Shown in pieces: positions 13,001 through 24,782 of a stretch of 64,000 bases of DNA. The stretch covers positions 97,495,962-97,559,961 of the forward strand of contig NC_088202.1 of NCBI RefSeq assembly GCF_037126465.1, given 5' to 3'. Within the stretch, counting starts at the first letter, position 1, and the number at the start of each line of letters is the position of its first letter. The position numbers and the translations under genes were made by a program. This stretch comes from Ornithodoros turicata (lineage: Eukaryota > Arthropoda > Arachnida > Ixodida > Argasidae). Below the pieces are notes generated by a model. It searched no databases, had not been told where the DNA came from, and worked only from the letters and a program-made list of their open reading frames with translations.

Positions 13001-13582
13001 CTGGAGGAAAGTGTGCAACTACAAGATGACTAATTACCTAAAAGTCATTAATTAACTTTTTAATTAGGGGATTTCGGGCAAAGGCGAGATGGCACATTGA
13101 GAGACTATCGTTACAAGCCAATTCACGTTTAACAAATCCGGAAACACGCACGTGTGTTAAAATGCCAATCCACGAATTTTGATATGCAAATGAGCCGAAT
13201 CCGAAACCGCGGCGACCGGGAACGCGGTGAATACAGCGCTCATTTCACGTCATAGGGCCACGTGCTTTGGAGCAATGTAGATGATTGGAGTAGGTGCCGC
13301 TCAGCGCGCCAGACCGCATTCCGGTCCAGATATGCCTCCGTCGGCGAGGGTGATGCGCTCCTGAGGTGCGCTTTTTCGGTTTCGGCTCATCTGCATATAA
13401 AATTTCGGGGATCGATATTTTGACGCGCGTGCGTGTTTCAGGATTTTTTAAACGTGGAATGGCGTTCAACGAGGACAGTCACTCAATCTGCTATCTCCCT
13501 TTTGCCCTGGATTTCCTAATTAAAAAGTTCATTAATGCACTTCAGGTAATTAGTCACCTGGTAGTTACATACTCACTTCCAG
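13001..13582. mobile_element. 582-bp foldback MITE with long imperfect inverted repeats
   Basis: The left arm (CTGGAGGAAAGTGTGCAACT, GATGACTAATTACCTAAAAG, AACTTTTTAATTAGGGGATT) pairs with the reverse complement of the right arm (CTGGAAGTGAGTATGTAACT, GGTGACTAATTACCTGAAGT, AACTTTTTAATTAGGAAATC) for at least 110 bases. No transposase is encoded. A second copy lies at 7935-8235. The target duplication is unclear. Confidence 0.75.
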
Positions 13583-13833
13583 AGTGCGAATGTTTGTACA
13601 CGGAGAAACGTTTGTGGTGTCGCCCATGCTTCCCAATCCCAGATGGTTAAACAGATGAACGAAGACATGCTTTCTTCTATTCTTCAATTACCATGCGAGA
13701 TGCATGCGAGCTTTCAATCAAAGAAGTAACAAGCAAGCCTGCTGGTGTACAGATAGCGAGTACATTTCCCTGACTTTGGGGAAGGAAAGAACGTACTGTT
13801 GGGGACAGGGTTAGCTAAAATCGGCAGTCAGTA

Positions 13834-14814
13834 CACAGTAAACTTTTTTGGTGTAAATGGCTTGTCCCATGGCGCACACCTTTTTGGTGTTGCCTTTACA
13901 CTCAAATGATGGGTGTTTTCTAATGCACCCTTTAGTTAACTGTACTCCTAATAAAACACTGTTATAATGGGTGTTTAAAAACAAAAACATCCTTAAAATG
14001 GGATATTCTATTGAAAACGCCTTTTATGATGGAATTATTTGCTAGCAAATATTCCCTCGAAAATAGTGTAATAGGAGCTTCCGCGGCAGCATAACGACAC
14101 CACTGGCCGAGACATACAGTTCGACGTTCTTGCTTCTATGGCAAGCAGCACCGCGAACGCGGTAGACTTCCAGCCGTGGTTCCATCGTAGAACCTAAACC
14201 GGAGTGCAATGCGTCGCAGGCACGCCTCGTTAGCTTGTTAACACTGTGGGACCAACGTGAGTGGTGCAGAGGCATAGAGAGACCTGGGGCACCCTCAGTA
14301 GCCTATATTGGCGTGTCGGATGTATCATATACTGAAATACAATTTGTTGGGGCACGTTCGTTACATGTGGTGGGGCGGGAAACGTTTGTAACGGTGGCGG
14401 GAATGTGCTTTTGCAATTAACACCCACGCTTGCAACGAGTCAAAGGTATAAGCTAAATTTCTAACATCCCTCCCTGTCAAATACTGTGTTTTTAACTCAG
14501 GTTATCGTGTATAATGTGATTACTTGCTGAGCGGAGCTGTGAAACCAGCGTAATTTTTCTCTCATGAAATAAAACACCATTTTCAACACCGTACTCCCAA
14601 TTCAAATGGGTGTAAAAAAGGTGCATTCGACGGAAAACACCTGTTTCAACACCACACTTTACACCCTTAATGATCCACATTGTATACGACGCGGTGTATG
14701 TCGATATTACGCCTTTAGTAATGCACTTTTTGCACTCTTTGTGGAATAGAAAAGGGTGTTTTTATAAGAATACACTTTGTTTGAGCAAATAAAGGTGTAA
14801 AATGATTTACTGTG
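13834..14814. mobile_element. 981-bp non-autonomous DNA element flanked by TA
   Basis: The left end reads CACAGTAAACTTTTTTGGTG and the right end is the complement of CACAGTAAATCATTTTACAC, with TA on both sides. Inside are many short repeats of the kind GGTGT(A)n and CACCC(T)n near both ends, suggesting subterminal transposase-binding repeats. A non-repetitive stretch occupies about 14060-14430. There is no coding capacity. Confidence 0.7.
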
Positions 14815-14816
14815 TA

Positions 14817-17800
14817 GTTCCGCGGCCCACGTTACCTCAGTTGCGCTTCAAAGTGTTGTGCCAATATTGTATTTGAAGATATACCATGTGCTGCACGTGT
14901 GTATTCCTCGAAAGAAGTAGTCCTGCAACACCTGGAGATTTGAGATGGGATAAACCACGGAGTGCTGATTTTAGACAGCCGTGTCCCCAGCCCCGACGAT
15001 AAGTGAAAAGTGAACAACATGTACAGGTGCAGTCACCAACAATCTGACCTGTATAGCACCAGGACATATGCAAAGGAGCACAAGGGTCAAACAAGCACAA
15101 CCAACTCAAACCAGCAACAAAAACTTCATGAACAAATCAGGGGGAAAGGAGGCTGAGCAGGGAAGAAATTGTAGTTTTTGATACGATAGGTTTTGCAAAA
15201 ACGGAACTCTCCTGACTCACAGTCATTGTCACTTAGTTAAATGCAGAAATATTTATTTCCATTTATTTCCTTTTGAAGTGCTAGCACAGACCAAATATCA
15301 TTTCTTCAGGATCCTACCAAATTTAGGTCATTGCAGTCACATAGTATTATTCCAAAATATTGTTACCCCATGTGACGAGCATAATAAAATCAGTTTCTAG
15401 TTGAAACAAGTATGATAATCACGCGCTGCTCAATCCACCAAGTCGCCTGGCAAGTGGCAACATTGTTTGGCGAAGGTCGATTCGAATTCATTTACGGTAC
15501 AAATACGTTCAGATCCTAGGCAACTTTTGTGCAAACAGGAGCTACAACACACAGCTATAGCAAACCCCTTATGGACATTCGTGCTACATGCAGTTGTTTC
15601 TTCTCGTCTTTCAAGTGCACGGTACGTGAATGGAATAGAAAAATGCAGAAACAGCATCATTTTATCCTCGCTCATACATAGTGTCGAAGAAAAGTGTTCT
15701 TATCGATTGTTTTCGTATGATTCCCGTCCTACTTGGACTGCTAACGCAGGCTGTAGCATGAATAAATAAATAAATGAAAGAAAGAAAGAAAAACTGATCT
15801 GTGTACTTACTAAGCAAAACACACAGCGGCAACAGATACCTGGAAAGTCATAAGGAAGGACATGTTGATGTTGGCAAAAAAAAAAAAAGAAAAGAAAAAG
15901 GCATAAGGAAGGAGAAACAAGTGCCATTCATATTGGTGTGTAAGTAATAAGTCACGCAATGCAATAAGCGCCGAAGCAAACACCTTACTCAGTGACTTTA
16001 CAAGTCATATGAAATTCGCCTCACAACTGTTAAGACGAAACAAAAATGGAAATTGGAGATAAATTCGAAACAGAGGGGAGGAAATCTCAGTCGAGAAAAT
16101 AAAACCAATTTGTGTGTCGTAATGAATACATCAAGCCACTTATGGGCGCTCGTCGAAAAGGGGGAGCAGTAGAAACAAGAGGAGCGTTCGATGACGCCAT
16201 CGCATTTTCGATATCGTTGGTGCTCTTTGCGCCACTTTTGGTTGTGTTTCCGAAATGGATTGTATGAGCGCAAATTGGATGATCACCGTATAGAACGAAA
16301 ATTGCTCCCTTCGTAAAAGCATGGGAAATTGCTTGTAAACGGCAGTCCATGAGTTGTATCGACAAAAGAAAATAGTAATTTGGACGAATGGCACGCATGG
16401 CAGCAGATGCCGGGAACGAGAGTTCGCGGGCTCAGGGATGGAGTGCCTGAATGTAAAATTGAAGGCGTCATTTTTACCATTGCTTTCAGGGGTTTTATAT
16501 AAACACATTTGCTTTTTGGATTTTTTTTTGTAAGCACAGCGGGCTCCACATTTAAAGTACGCAATTCGTGTCAGCGAACACTGCATTTTACGTAAGCTGA
16601 AGACGGAAATTCTCACATTTATTTTTAAGATACGACACCCAAACGGGGGGAGCACAAAATGTAGCGCCCAGAGGAAGAACTATGGTGCGCAAGTATACAA
16701 ATGAGTTGCATGAAATCTCCATCAGGCTTTTGCGCAACTCCAATAATGATCACACTACAAATGTTACGCTATCTCAGCTCGCAAACAGCATAATTCATAT
16801 CGCAATCGCGTTTTACCATCGAAGCACATCGCAGAGGTCTGATAAAAAGAATACACGGAGAAACATATCGCTGCGGTATAAGAACTTCCTCGTGCACGTA
16901 ATGCTCTGGATGACATTGATTTATTGTATTGTTTTGTAAAGGTGCATCTCATTGCGACTTTCTCGTTGACAGCCGCGTACCCCTGTAAGAGAAACCATGC
17001 AACCAGTAGAGGTCAACGTGGGTGCGGATATACCTGCATTTACCAGCCGGAAACCGCGCACTTTTGCGATTTGCGGCTAGAAATTTGGTGTCGCTGTGCT
17101 AGTTGCGGGTAAAATGCGTGTGGACCCGCAATACATCCACGCGTAGTGCAGGTAAATCCGTATAGCCCACATCCAGTGTGCTGACATTGTACGACCCTGT
17201 TGCTAAGTTACTTGTTAACTCTTTCTGTTTTTTTTTTTTTTCACTTTTCTAGGCAAAACACACTTGAAAACGAAATCCTTTTTTTGTTTTCATATTACAC
17301 ATAGTCATTTGGAATTCCACTGGTGCACCTGTGGCTTTCACTTACTTCACGAAGTTGACACTGATCACCAAGCGAAACAGCACGCACCGACGGAAATGCC
17401 TTTAAACTCATTTCTTTTCGGCAACACGCGAGCTGATGTACACCATCATTATCGTTATGTAAAAGCCTCAGTCTGGGCAGACAGAGGAACGACACGAACA
17501 CACGACTCAGTCGTGTGTTCGTGTAAAAATTATAGGAATGCTAATAAAGCAAAGAGCGGTTTGTAAACCGAGGAAGTGTGTGGGATTAGCAAAGCGGTTT
17601 AAAATAATTTGCAAGTCATATGAAAGAGATTGATGCCAATTGTTCATTCTTACACGCGCATCGTTCCGTTGTTTTATCTTGCCAAAATGTATTATCTAAC
17701 GATTATCTCACATTATCGCAATCAGACCGCACTAGCTGTTGCCATGTCTATCAGTTTCGCACACTCGACAGACGTGGTGTGGGCGTGGATACTCGGCTGA

Positions 17801-17888
17801 AAACGCAGGCCGTCGGCCGTTCCAACAACCGCAAGCATTCTGCCGTAATGATTAAAGGTTCAGACCTACAAGAGTATACAAATTAAAA
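14817..17888. other. Intron DNA, no confident feature
   Basis: A weak LINE-like ending (a frame reading RTVREWNR near 15620, then an AAATA/GAAA-rich tail at about 15762-15795) is the only hint of a mobile element. Near 17100 the words GTTGCGGGTAAAAT recur at 23555, so a short dispersed repeat may be present. The 171-aa minus-strand frame at 16140-16655 has no recognisable motif. Confidence 0.4.
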
Positions 17889-18449
17889 TACAGTCAACCC
17901 TCGTTTTATGAACCCTCGATATTCGATTATCTTCGGTTTATGAACGGCTAGGAACCAAACGTATTTCTCCCTCGGTGTATGAACCCTCGATATCCGATTT
18001 TCAGGGATTTTCAGGGACGAACCGTAAAAACGCAAGTTTTCTGAACTCGATTTATAAAAGGGTACGGCAGAGCCATCCAGGGGAACTACTGGGATCGACT
18101 CAACACAGATGAACAAAGAATGAAGGTCAACCACCCGCGCAGTGTCCCACTGCTACAAGAATGAATGAGTGAGAACAGAGGCGTGAATATACTGTGCTCA
18201 CAGTAAACACGTATGTGAGCTGCTTGATGATGGTGCTTTACTTTTGTCAAACGATGGTGCCGAGGGGGACCATGGCGATAGTGAAGATAACTAGCGATAC
18301 TGTTCCGAAGGTATGACAGCTCAACTGGAATCACATCCTCAATGCGATACGGTACTTCGAGGGCCAGGCGCACGAGTCAAGTGCAGGACTTCTGTCGTGT
18401 CTTCTGAACAGAATAAATACAGCCGAATCTATGCTGCACAGCACAATTA

Positions 18450-18810
18450 AGGCCCGTTCCGACATACAGCGCTTTTCTCCACAGCGCTGCACCACAGCAT
18501 TGCAAAACAGCGCTGTATTTCCACTGTGGGGTTTGCACTTCCAGCGCTTGTCCCAGCGCTGTACTTGGTGATCTCACGTATCGTACGAAAAAAAAAAAAA
18601 AAAAAAAAAAAGGCAGCCCCGTCACGTGAACGCGACGCCGCGTTCTCATTGATTCAGGGAGCCTGTCGCTGGGAGACAGCGATGGGAAAGTTCACCGAAG
18701 CTCAACTTCGCCAAGCGCTGTTTTCCATCGAGTCGCAGCCGGGAGAAGAGGGAAAAACAGCGCTATTTTCCAGTGCTCTAGAGCAAAGCGCTGTATGTCG
18801 GAACGGGCCT
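18450..18810. mobile_element. 361-bp MITE with TTA target duplication (PIF/Harbinger-like)
   Basis: The left terminus AGGCCCGTTCCGACATACAG and the right terminus (complement of the same sequence) match over about 25 bases and are flanked by TTA at 18447-18449 and 18811-18813. A 3-bp TTA duplication fits the PIF/Harbinger superfamily. CAGCGCTG palindromes recur near both ends. An A tract lies at about 18588-18611. It sits inside the pogo-like element and is therefore younger. Confidence 0.85.
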
Positions 18811-19322
18811 TTACGGTGTATTTTTAAAAATAAACGTAATCTAGTGCATTTCGTGTCGTGTTTCAGTTCATTTCTCTTCCGCACCCCTTGTGCCCCGATT
18901 TATGAATCCCTCGATTTATGAACGTCTTCTTCTGGGCACCGTCCTCATCATTGGCATGGTATTTAAAGGGTTAGGTGTGACGTGTTTAAAGGTTCATGCG
19001 AATTGTGGGTCAACAGCCCGGAGGGAAGAAAGGTTCCGTACGGGTTTTTACGGCCGGAGTGAATGGCTGCTTTGTTAGAGTGTGGAGGGGATTATGTGAA
19101 CGTAGTGATCTAGGCTACAGACCGGTTACAGAAAAATGGAAGGTTCACGAACACGTGGACGAAACGGGACAACAGGCAAGAATTGGCAAGCATAGCGAAA
19201 GATAAGGAGGTTAGTGGTTACGTGGGGAAAAATTCCAGAACCAGCAAAGGTTGCTGTTTTTTTTTTTATATATATTTGTAATGCAAAGTTGTGGCATGCA
19301 ATAAAGAAAGTAGAAAGCAGTG

Positions 19323-19324
<2 letters not shown>

Positions 19325-19386
<62 letters not shown>
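19325..19386. repeat. 62-base uninterrupted C tract (G tract on the minus strand)
   Basis: The + strand shows C only from 19325 to 19386. It lies in the 3' UTR of Penelope copy A. The partner sequence in copy B reads ATGCATGGCCTGC, so the tract is an expansion inside one copy. On the minus strand it could form G-quadruplexes. Its exact length may be an assembly artefact. Confidence 0.9.
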
Positions 19387-19431
19387 TTGCATAACATAAC
19401 AGATGATAATGGAGGTAAGGGGAAAGCATTT

Positions 19432-20345
19432 TTATTTGTGAAGTGTTTCTAGGGTGCCTTGTGATTTGTTGATACCGGACGGGTGAAGAGCGTTGAACTT
19501 GTATATGAGATAAGACTCCCTATCACGTCTGTCACGTGTGGATCTAAACCCGGTTTCTAGAATATATAGTTTAATGTTGTCAAAATTGTGACCAGGAACG
19601 TTAAAGTGTTCGGCGACTGCTTTGGGGAGTTTGTTGGACGTGTCGGTTCTGTGTCCGGTAAGGCGGTTGTTCATTTGTTGGCCGGTTTCACCAATGTATT
19701 GCATAGAGCAGTCGCCGCATTCAATGCAGTATATAACATTGGAGCTTGTGCATGTGAATGCGTGGTTAACGGGGTGCGTGTAATTGCTCGCAGTGCTTTT
19801 GATGGAGTTAGCGTGTTGAACGTGCTTGCATGTTTTGCAGCGCGGGAGGTTGCAGGGTCGTGTTCCCGTGTACGGGGCGCTCGTTTTGCTGATTTTGGCA
19901 TTGACCAAGGAGTCTGCCAGGTTTCTTGCGCGTCGGTATGTCACCTGTATGGGATTTGTGAATATGTTGTTAAGTCGGTCACTGCTTTGGAGGAGGGGCT
20001 CGTGCTTCTGTAGAATGGTTTTGATGTTTGGAAGTGCGTTGGAATATCTTGTGATGAAGCTTATTTGGCACGCGTCGGGATTTTTTCGGTTTTCCAGAAC
20101 CTCGTTTCGATCGAGTGTGAGTGCCTTGCGACGGAATTCGGTTAGGAGGGAGTCTGGATAGTCCCTTTGGGCAAGTGTACTGCAGAGTTCGTCAAGCTTC
20201 TCAGCGTAATCTGTGTCGTTTGAACAAATTCTGCGTAGTCTTACACTCTGCCCATTAGGAATTCCAACCTTACAGTGACGCGGGTGGTGACTCTTGAAGT
20301 GAAGGTATTGTTGTTTGTCAGTTGGCTTTTTGTACAGGGTTGTGA
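19432..20345 (-). CDS. Penelope-like RT C-terminus, linker and GIY-YIG endonuclease
   Basis: The frame is open for about 300 codons from 20345 to a stop at 19432, well upstream of the first standard start codon. In order: TTLYKKPTDKQQYLHFKS and HPRHCK followed by RLRRICSND (end of the RT palm/thumb), FITRYSNALPNIKTILQKH, and VTYRRARNLADSLVNAKI. Next come a cysteine-rich linker (NLPRCKTCKH) and the nuclease, where YCIECGDCSMQYIGETGQQ gives the GIY-YIG tyrosines as IYC and QYIG. It continues with NRLTGHR, VAEHFNVPGHNF and DRRDRESYLIYKF. The part present is intact. The element cannot be active because everything before the RT core is missing. Confidence 0.85.
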
Positions 20346-20426
20346 CGAGGTTGCCGTTGTCTAGTGATATTAGTCATATCGTGATTAATTAAGTGATACA
20401 TTCAGTGATATCACGTTGTCTAATAT

Positions 20427-20930
20427 CAAGCACGTTCAACACGCTAACTCCATCAAAAGCACTGCGAGCAATTACACGCACCCCGTTAACCACGCATTCA
20501 CATGCACAAGCTCAAATGTTATATACTGCATTGAATGCGGCGACTGCTCTATGCAATTACATTGTGTGAAACGGCCAACAAATGAACAACCGCCTTACCG
20601 GACACAGAACCGACACGTCCAACAAACTCCCCAAAGCAGTCGCGAACACTTTAACGTTCCTGGTCACAATTTGACAACATTAAACTATATATTCTAGAAA
20701 CCGGGTTTAGATCCACACGTGACAGACGTGATAGGGAGTCTTATCTCATATACAAGTTCAACGCTCTTCACCCGTCCGGTATCAACAAATCACAAGGCAC
20801 CCTAGAAACACTTCACAAATAAAATATGCTTTTCCCTTCTACCTCCATTATCATCTGTTATGTTATGCATGGCCTGCTTTCTACTTTCTTTATTGCATGC
20901 CACAATTTGCATTACAAATATATAGATTTT
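20427..20930 (+). mobile_element. Penelope-like element copy B, inverted relative to copy A and nuclease-disrupted
   Basis: This copy begins in the linker (HVQHANSIKSTASNYTHPVN) and continues through the nuclease and 3' UTR to TTGCATTACAAATATATAG. A base insertion after CSMQ changes the reading frame exactly at the YIGET motif, so the GIY-YIG centre is lost. It has no RT. Together with copy A it forms an inverted repeat with arms of about 500-560 bases around a 600-base spacer. Confidence 0.85.
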
Positions 20931-21062
20931 TCAAGAAACTAATGGTCTTCATAAATTGAGGGTTCACTGTATTTGCTTCGCGTCAGCGTAAAAATTCGCG
21001 TTTATAAGTCACTATAAGGGATGAGATGAGCCAAACGAATCCGCGAATCCTCAAGTCCTAGG

Positions 21063-21660
21063 CAGGGATGCGACATTCGGGAATCGAATCTCAGTGCCAA
21101 AACAGCGAATCGAATATTTCGAATCCACCGACCACGTTTGTTTGTTTGTTTTTCAAATTGGCGCCTCCGCAGTCCACCGGCCTGATTGGTCGGCGGGCAC
21201 CGCGCCCATTGTTTTAAAACTTTCAGCTCCATTTTCTTGTTTGTTTGATTGTTTACATTGCTTTTATATTGCTGTGGAATGAAAGGGGTCAGGCAGAAAC
21301 TCTTACACTGCAAGTTTAAAAGTAGCGTTGTTTTCCTTTTGATCGTTTCTTAGTTGTGAGGAAAGAATTCAGACTTTATGACAGAAAAGAGTTTATGTAC
21401 TTCCTGTAGTCGATGAACAACGTGAATTACATTTAAGAAGCAAATGGGTATGTTTTCTTCTGAAAGTGAACTATTATTAAATTTGTTTTTCATTAAACAA
21501 TTATATCAAATTCAGCTCGAAAGCACTTCCCGTTTTCCGGTGTTATTTCCCGGGCTTTTTATGCTCTTTTCTTAGGAAGGGATTCGAAAGATTCGTAGAT
21601 TCGCAGAACCTTCCTTGGATTCAGATTCAGATTTGGAAAATTCTGGATTCGTCCCATCTA
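21063..21660. mobile_element. Possible hAT-type non-autonomous element
   Basis: The left end (CAGGGATGCGACATTCGGGA) and the complement of the right end (TAGATGGGACGAATCCAGAA) are similar, and both ends are rich in GATTCG words. No clear 8-bp target duplication was seen, so the boundaries are provisional. Confidence 0.4.
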
Positions 21661-22350
21661 TAAGAATCTGTATGGGAATTGTGTTCCGTATTGGAGTGTT
21701 ACGTATTCATGAGTCGTTCATTCCCATAATCCCTTGCGTGCTACAGGTGGCGCTTGCTTTAAAAAGGTCTACAGGGTTCAGTGTTGCTACTATAAACTAC
21801 TGGAAGAAGAACAAGAAGGGACGGTGTTATAAAAAAGAAGGGGTCGTGAACAGGTACAAAAGGTGCACATTTCTTTGTGTTATACTATTGAAACTTATGC
21901 AGTGAAAACTCCTTGCAATTACTAACATTCAAACACGAAAGGCGCTTGCATACGAATGAAATATTCACTGCACTCTTTCGCATTTTAGCTCCGCCCCGCG
22001 CTCTAACTTTACGCCATTTTGACGTAGCGCTTTCCTCACCAATTACGATCGAGTGTTCCACGTATGATTTTATTTCAAATGCGGAATTGGACTAGATGAA
22101 CTTGAATGTTCTTCTATTCAAGATCTAAACAGTTACAGCCTCAAACTGAAAAAAGAAATGCGTTTAATTTAGGTATCATACGCGCAGTACGTTTTCTGGG
22201 CAGTAGCGGGCAGCACACCACGAGCGCAAAAGAATATCCGGGACTACAGTTTCGGAATCTTAGGTAGGTGCGCAATGGAACATCTTCATCATCTTCGAAT
22301 GGTTCCGACAACTGGGCTGCTGTACTTTCGTTTGAGCCACGCTCCATCGC
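21661..22350. other. Intron DNA, no recognised feature
   Basis: Nothing with family motifs or repeat partners was seen on either strand. Confidence 0.4.
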
Positions 22351-22440
22351 GTCACCAGCTCGCGTGGTACAGCGGATAGCATGCTGGACATGTCACGTCG
22401 TGACTGGGAGGAACCCGGGTTCGAATCGCGTCATGTGTTA
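22351..22440 (+). mobile_element. SINE head fragment
   Basis: The words GCGTGGTACAGCGGATAGCA, GACTGGGAGGAACCCGGGTT and TTCGAAT match the tRNA-like head of the other SINEs, including A-box and B-box. The core and tail are missing or unrecognisable. Confidence 0.55.
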
Positions 22441-22859
22441 GCAGCCCAACTGTTGACGTTTGTGCCAGCCGGATATGTTGAAGATGCCATGACGTTGAAT
22501 TTCGGAACCACGGAGCGCAAAACGTCGTTTCACACAAACAAACTGAGCACTCCGACTCACGGCTGATAACGAAGTATGTTCAGTGGCTGATAATTTGAAA
22601 CGTCATGTGCGCAGCTCGCCCCCCCCCCCCCCGATCGGACGGCAAAACGCTACATAGCCATGTGACGTATGCGTGGTGGAGAGGCTCGCTGGTTACTCAT
22701 CTTTGAAAGCAGTTATATGGGTCAATGAGCTGGCACGAACGAAATGTATATTTGGGCATTATGATGCGTTCTTTCATGGGGTATCATTATTTCAGAAATG
22801 TTTGGTGGCCTGTTTACGGCCCCTTTAATTCTCACGGTAGGACACTAGGGGCGCGTTTT

Positions 22860-23335
22860 CTTATTCAACCCGAGTAGCCAGGGAGTTGGGTAATGACGTC
22901 AGGGCCTTTAATATCACGCGACTCCAGAGTAGCCACCTTTGACCGTAATTTTCGAACGGCTAGAATTACTCTGCGCTCAAAATGGCGGACTCGGCTGACG
23001 GGCGAGACGATGTGGAAGTGGTGGCATACTGTTTAACAACTTACCGCAGATGCGTCCACTCTAGCAGATTTTGAAAATATTCGACAGTTTTTAACCAGTC
23101 CTACACTTCCAAATGGAACACCACCCAAATTGTCTGTCCATAGGACGGTTGGTAGCAGACGAGGCATCGTTGTCTGCTAGCTTGTGTGTGGCGTCATAAG
23201 GACGGCTACCCTTCTTCGGAGCAGAGTAGAGAAGATTTGGTACTCCCTGGCTACTCTGGCTAATTTTCGCCGCAGAGCTATGACATCATTTCCGCTACTC
23301 TGGCTATTTTTCACCGTTCTTTCTTTTGGCACGCC
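22860..23335. repeat. Region with inverted GAGTAGCCAGGGAG motif; possible decayed MITE
   Basis: GAGTAGCCAGGGAG near 22872 is matched in inverse by CTCCCTGGCTACTC near 23243, and TACTCTGGCTA words recur nearby. The arms are short and no target duplication is clear. Confidence 0.3.
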
Positions 23336-24388
23336 AAGCGCGCGAGAGCGACGCACGAGACTCCGGCGATGGTAAGTCTCGGTTAACTGCCCCCTCACCC
23401 GTCGTTACCTCGGAAAGAGCTTTTTTTTTTTTTCGGGGGGGGGGGGGCATGTTATTCGCCCACCTCATCATCATCCTACGTATGTGTGTGTGTGAGCACA
23501 TGTACAAATGTTTTAAAACATGTTTTACTTTTTGCAGAAATTCTGTCGCTGCAAGTTGCGGGTAAAATGGGGGTGTACTCCCACTGACGGTTGCGGTGGC
23601 CCACCAGCGGGTGCGGGTACGAATTTATTTATCCACGTTCCCCTGTAGCAATGAGTGCTCATCGCTCATCGCATACAATGCATTTCGTTCCTCCACTTCT
23701 ATACTAATGAGTCTGAACGGAACACGTCTCACAGTATGCTTTACATAGGGGGCGAACTACATAATCTAAAACAATGCAAACAACGGTAACAGTGCTGAAA
23801 TTGCGGTGACACCTGCAACTCATTGAAATACAGTAAACATAAAAAGAAATAGAGAGTTTAAGTGCATCGTACGCTATCGCCTTTGCGTACGTAAGGGATA
23901 GCGTTGGTGGTTCTGCGCACGTGCAAAACAAAGAGAGCTTCGCGAGTAAGAACGATACTGAAGGTGTTCTCCATTAGATGCAACAAATGATTAGTGTCAA
24001 TGTTTAGTTAGTGATAGTTTAGCTATGATTAGTGTCTATGTGTCTACGCTAGTGTCTATGTCTGAGTTGATAATCATAATTAAATAACGATAAATATAAT
24101 TGCGTCGCGAGTCAGCTAGGATTATGAGCGACGCCACTCTAAGTGCCCGTGGATTCACTCTCCACAATCCGACGGTAATCAAGCACAACTACATGTTAGC
24201 ACAATTATCCCATTGACATGCTCATAAAAGAGCAACAAATCGTTTTCTCGGAGACAATAATAATTTAATGAATGAATGATCGAAGCGATAATATCGTGCT
24301 TACTGACACTGTTACGTCGTTGTGGCCTCGACACACATTATCATAAAGCACATAAGGTCTCGGACATAAATGTAAATTATAAACTTAC

Positions 24389-24592
24389 AGTTCATATCGA
24401 GGACAATGGAAGAGAAGGCTGCCAGCGTAAGGTTGGTGTTGGCTGCCTGACAGGTGAATACAGCACGGGCATCTGTGCGCTCTAAATGTGGTATGATGAC
24501 CTCGTTTCGCGAAGAACCTTCGCTGGTGTTGTGGTAGGTGTCATCAATGAGCGTTGTTTCTCTCCACCAGGTCACCACAGGCAGAGGGTACC
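24389..24592 (-). CDS. Side-family receptor, exon completing Ig domain 2
   Basis: This 68-codon exon completes Ig2. It begins at CATCCAG before GGTACCC, giving GYPLPVVTWWRE with the double tryptophan, and runs through NEVIIPHLERTDARAVFTC and QAANTNL to LDMN at the donor AACT|GTAAGT (phase 1). An upstream AG at about 24605 would add a few residues, but the chosen CAG gives the usual CEADGG-Y-P-L-P spacing, so I prefer it. The NTNLT stretch and the conserved run VFTCQAxNTNL are strong Side-family features. Joining to the next exon makes the codon TTG and restores the characteristic MNLKPL sequence. Confidence 0.85.
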
Positions 24593-24782
24593 CTGGATGA
24601 CCATCTCGTGCGATTATAGTACGTTCCATAGACGCCAGTCTTGTAACCTTACACTTCATACATTAACACGTTCGCGTAAAATCTCACAGTGACACAACCA
24701 TCATAGTCAGAATATAAAGTTGTTGTTTGTCATTGTGACACGTTAGCTCTGCGGGTACAGCGCAGCAATATTGAAGCCATAC

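Larger units (their letters stand above)
19260..20350 (-). mobile_element. Penelope-like element, 5'-truncated copy A
   Basis: The copy starts (5') within the reverse transcriptase at about 20345 and runs through linker, GIY-YIG nuclease and a 3' UTR to about 19260. Its last 560 bases are repeated in inverted orientation at 20427-20930. A 62-base C tract (+ strand) interrupts its 3' UTR, where copy B has only a short TGGCC. Confidence 0.85.
17891..20969. mobile_element. TA-flanked pogo-like element carrying nested insertions
   Basis: The left end CAGTCAACCCTCGTTTTATG (after TA at 17889-17890) and the right end TTGAGGGTTCACTG (before TA at 20970-20971) are inverted and match the MITE at 10196. 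Internal words such as TATGAACCCTCGATATCCGA near 17980 and TTTATGAATCCCTCGATTTA near 18900 belong to the same element. No pogo transposase was seen. A TTA-flanked MITE and two Penelope-like copies lie inside and make up most of its length. Confidence 0.65.

Noticed and set aside
15600..15795. LINE 3' end
   Set aside because: Only a short RTVREWNR-like stretch and an A-rich tail support it, so it is mentioned but not annotated as an element.
16140..16655. 171-aa minus-strand frame
   Set aside because: No motif or signal peptide was recognisable, and it lies in a 13-kb intron among repeats.
19126..19429. Glycine-rich and proline-rich open frames on both strands
   Set aside because: They are produced entirely by the C62 tract and have no other coding signal.
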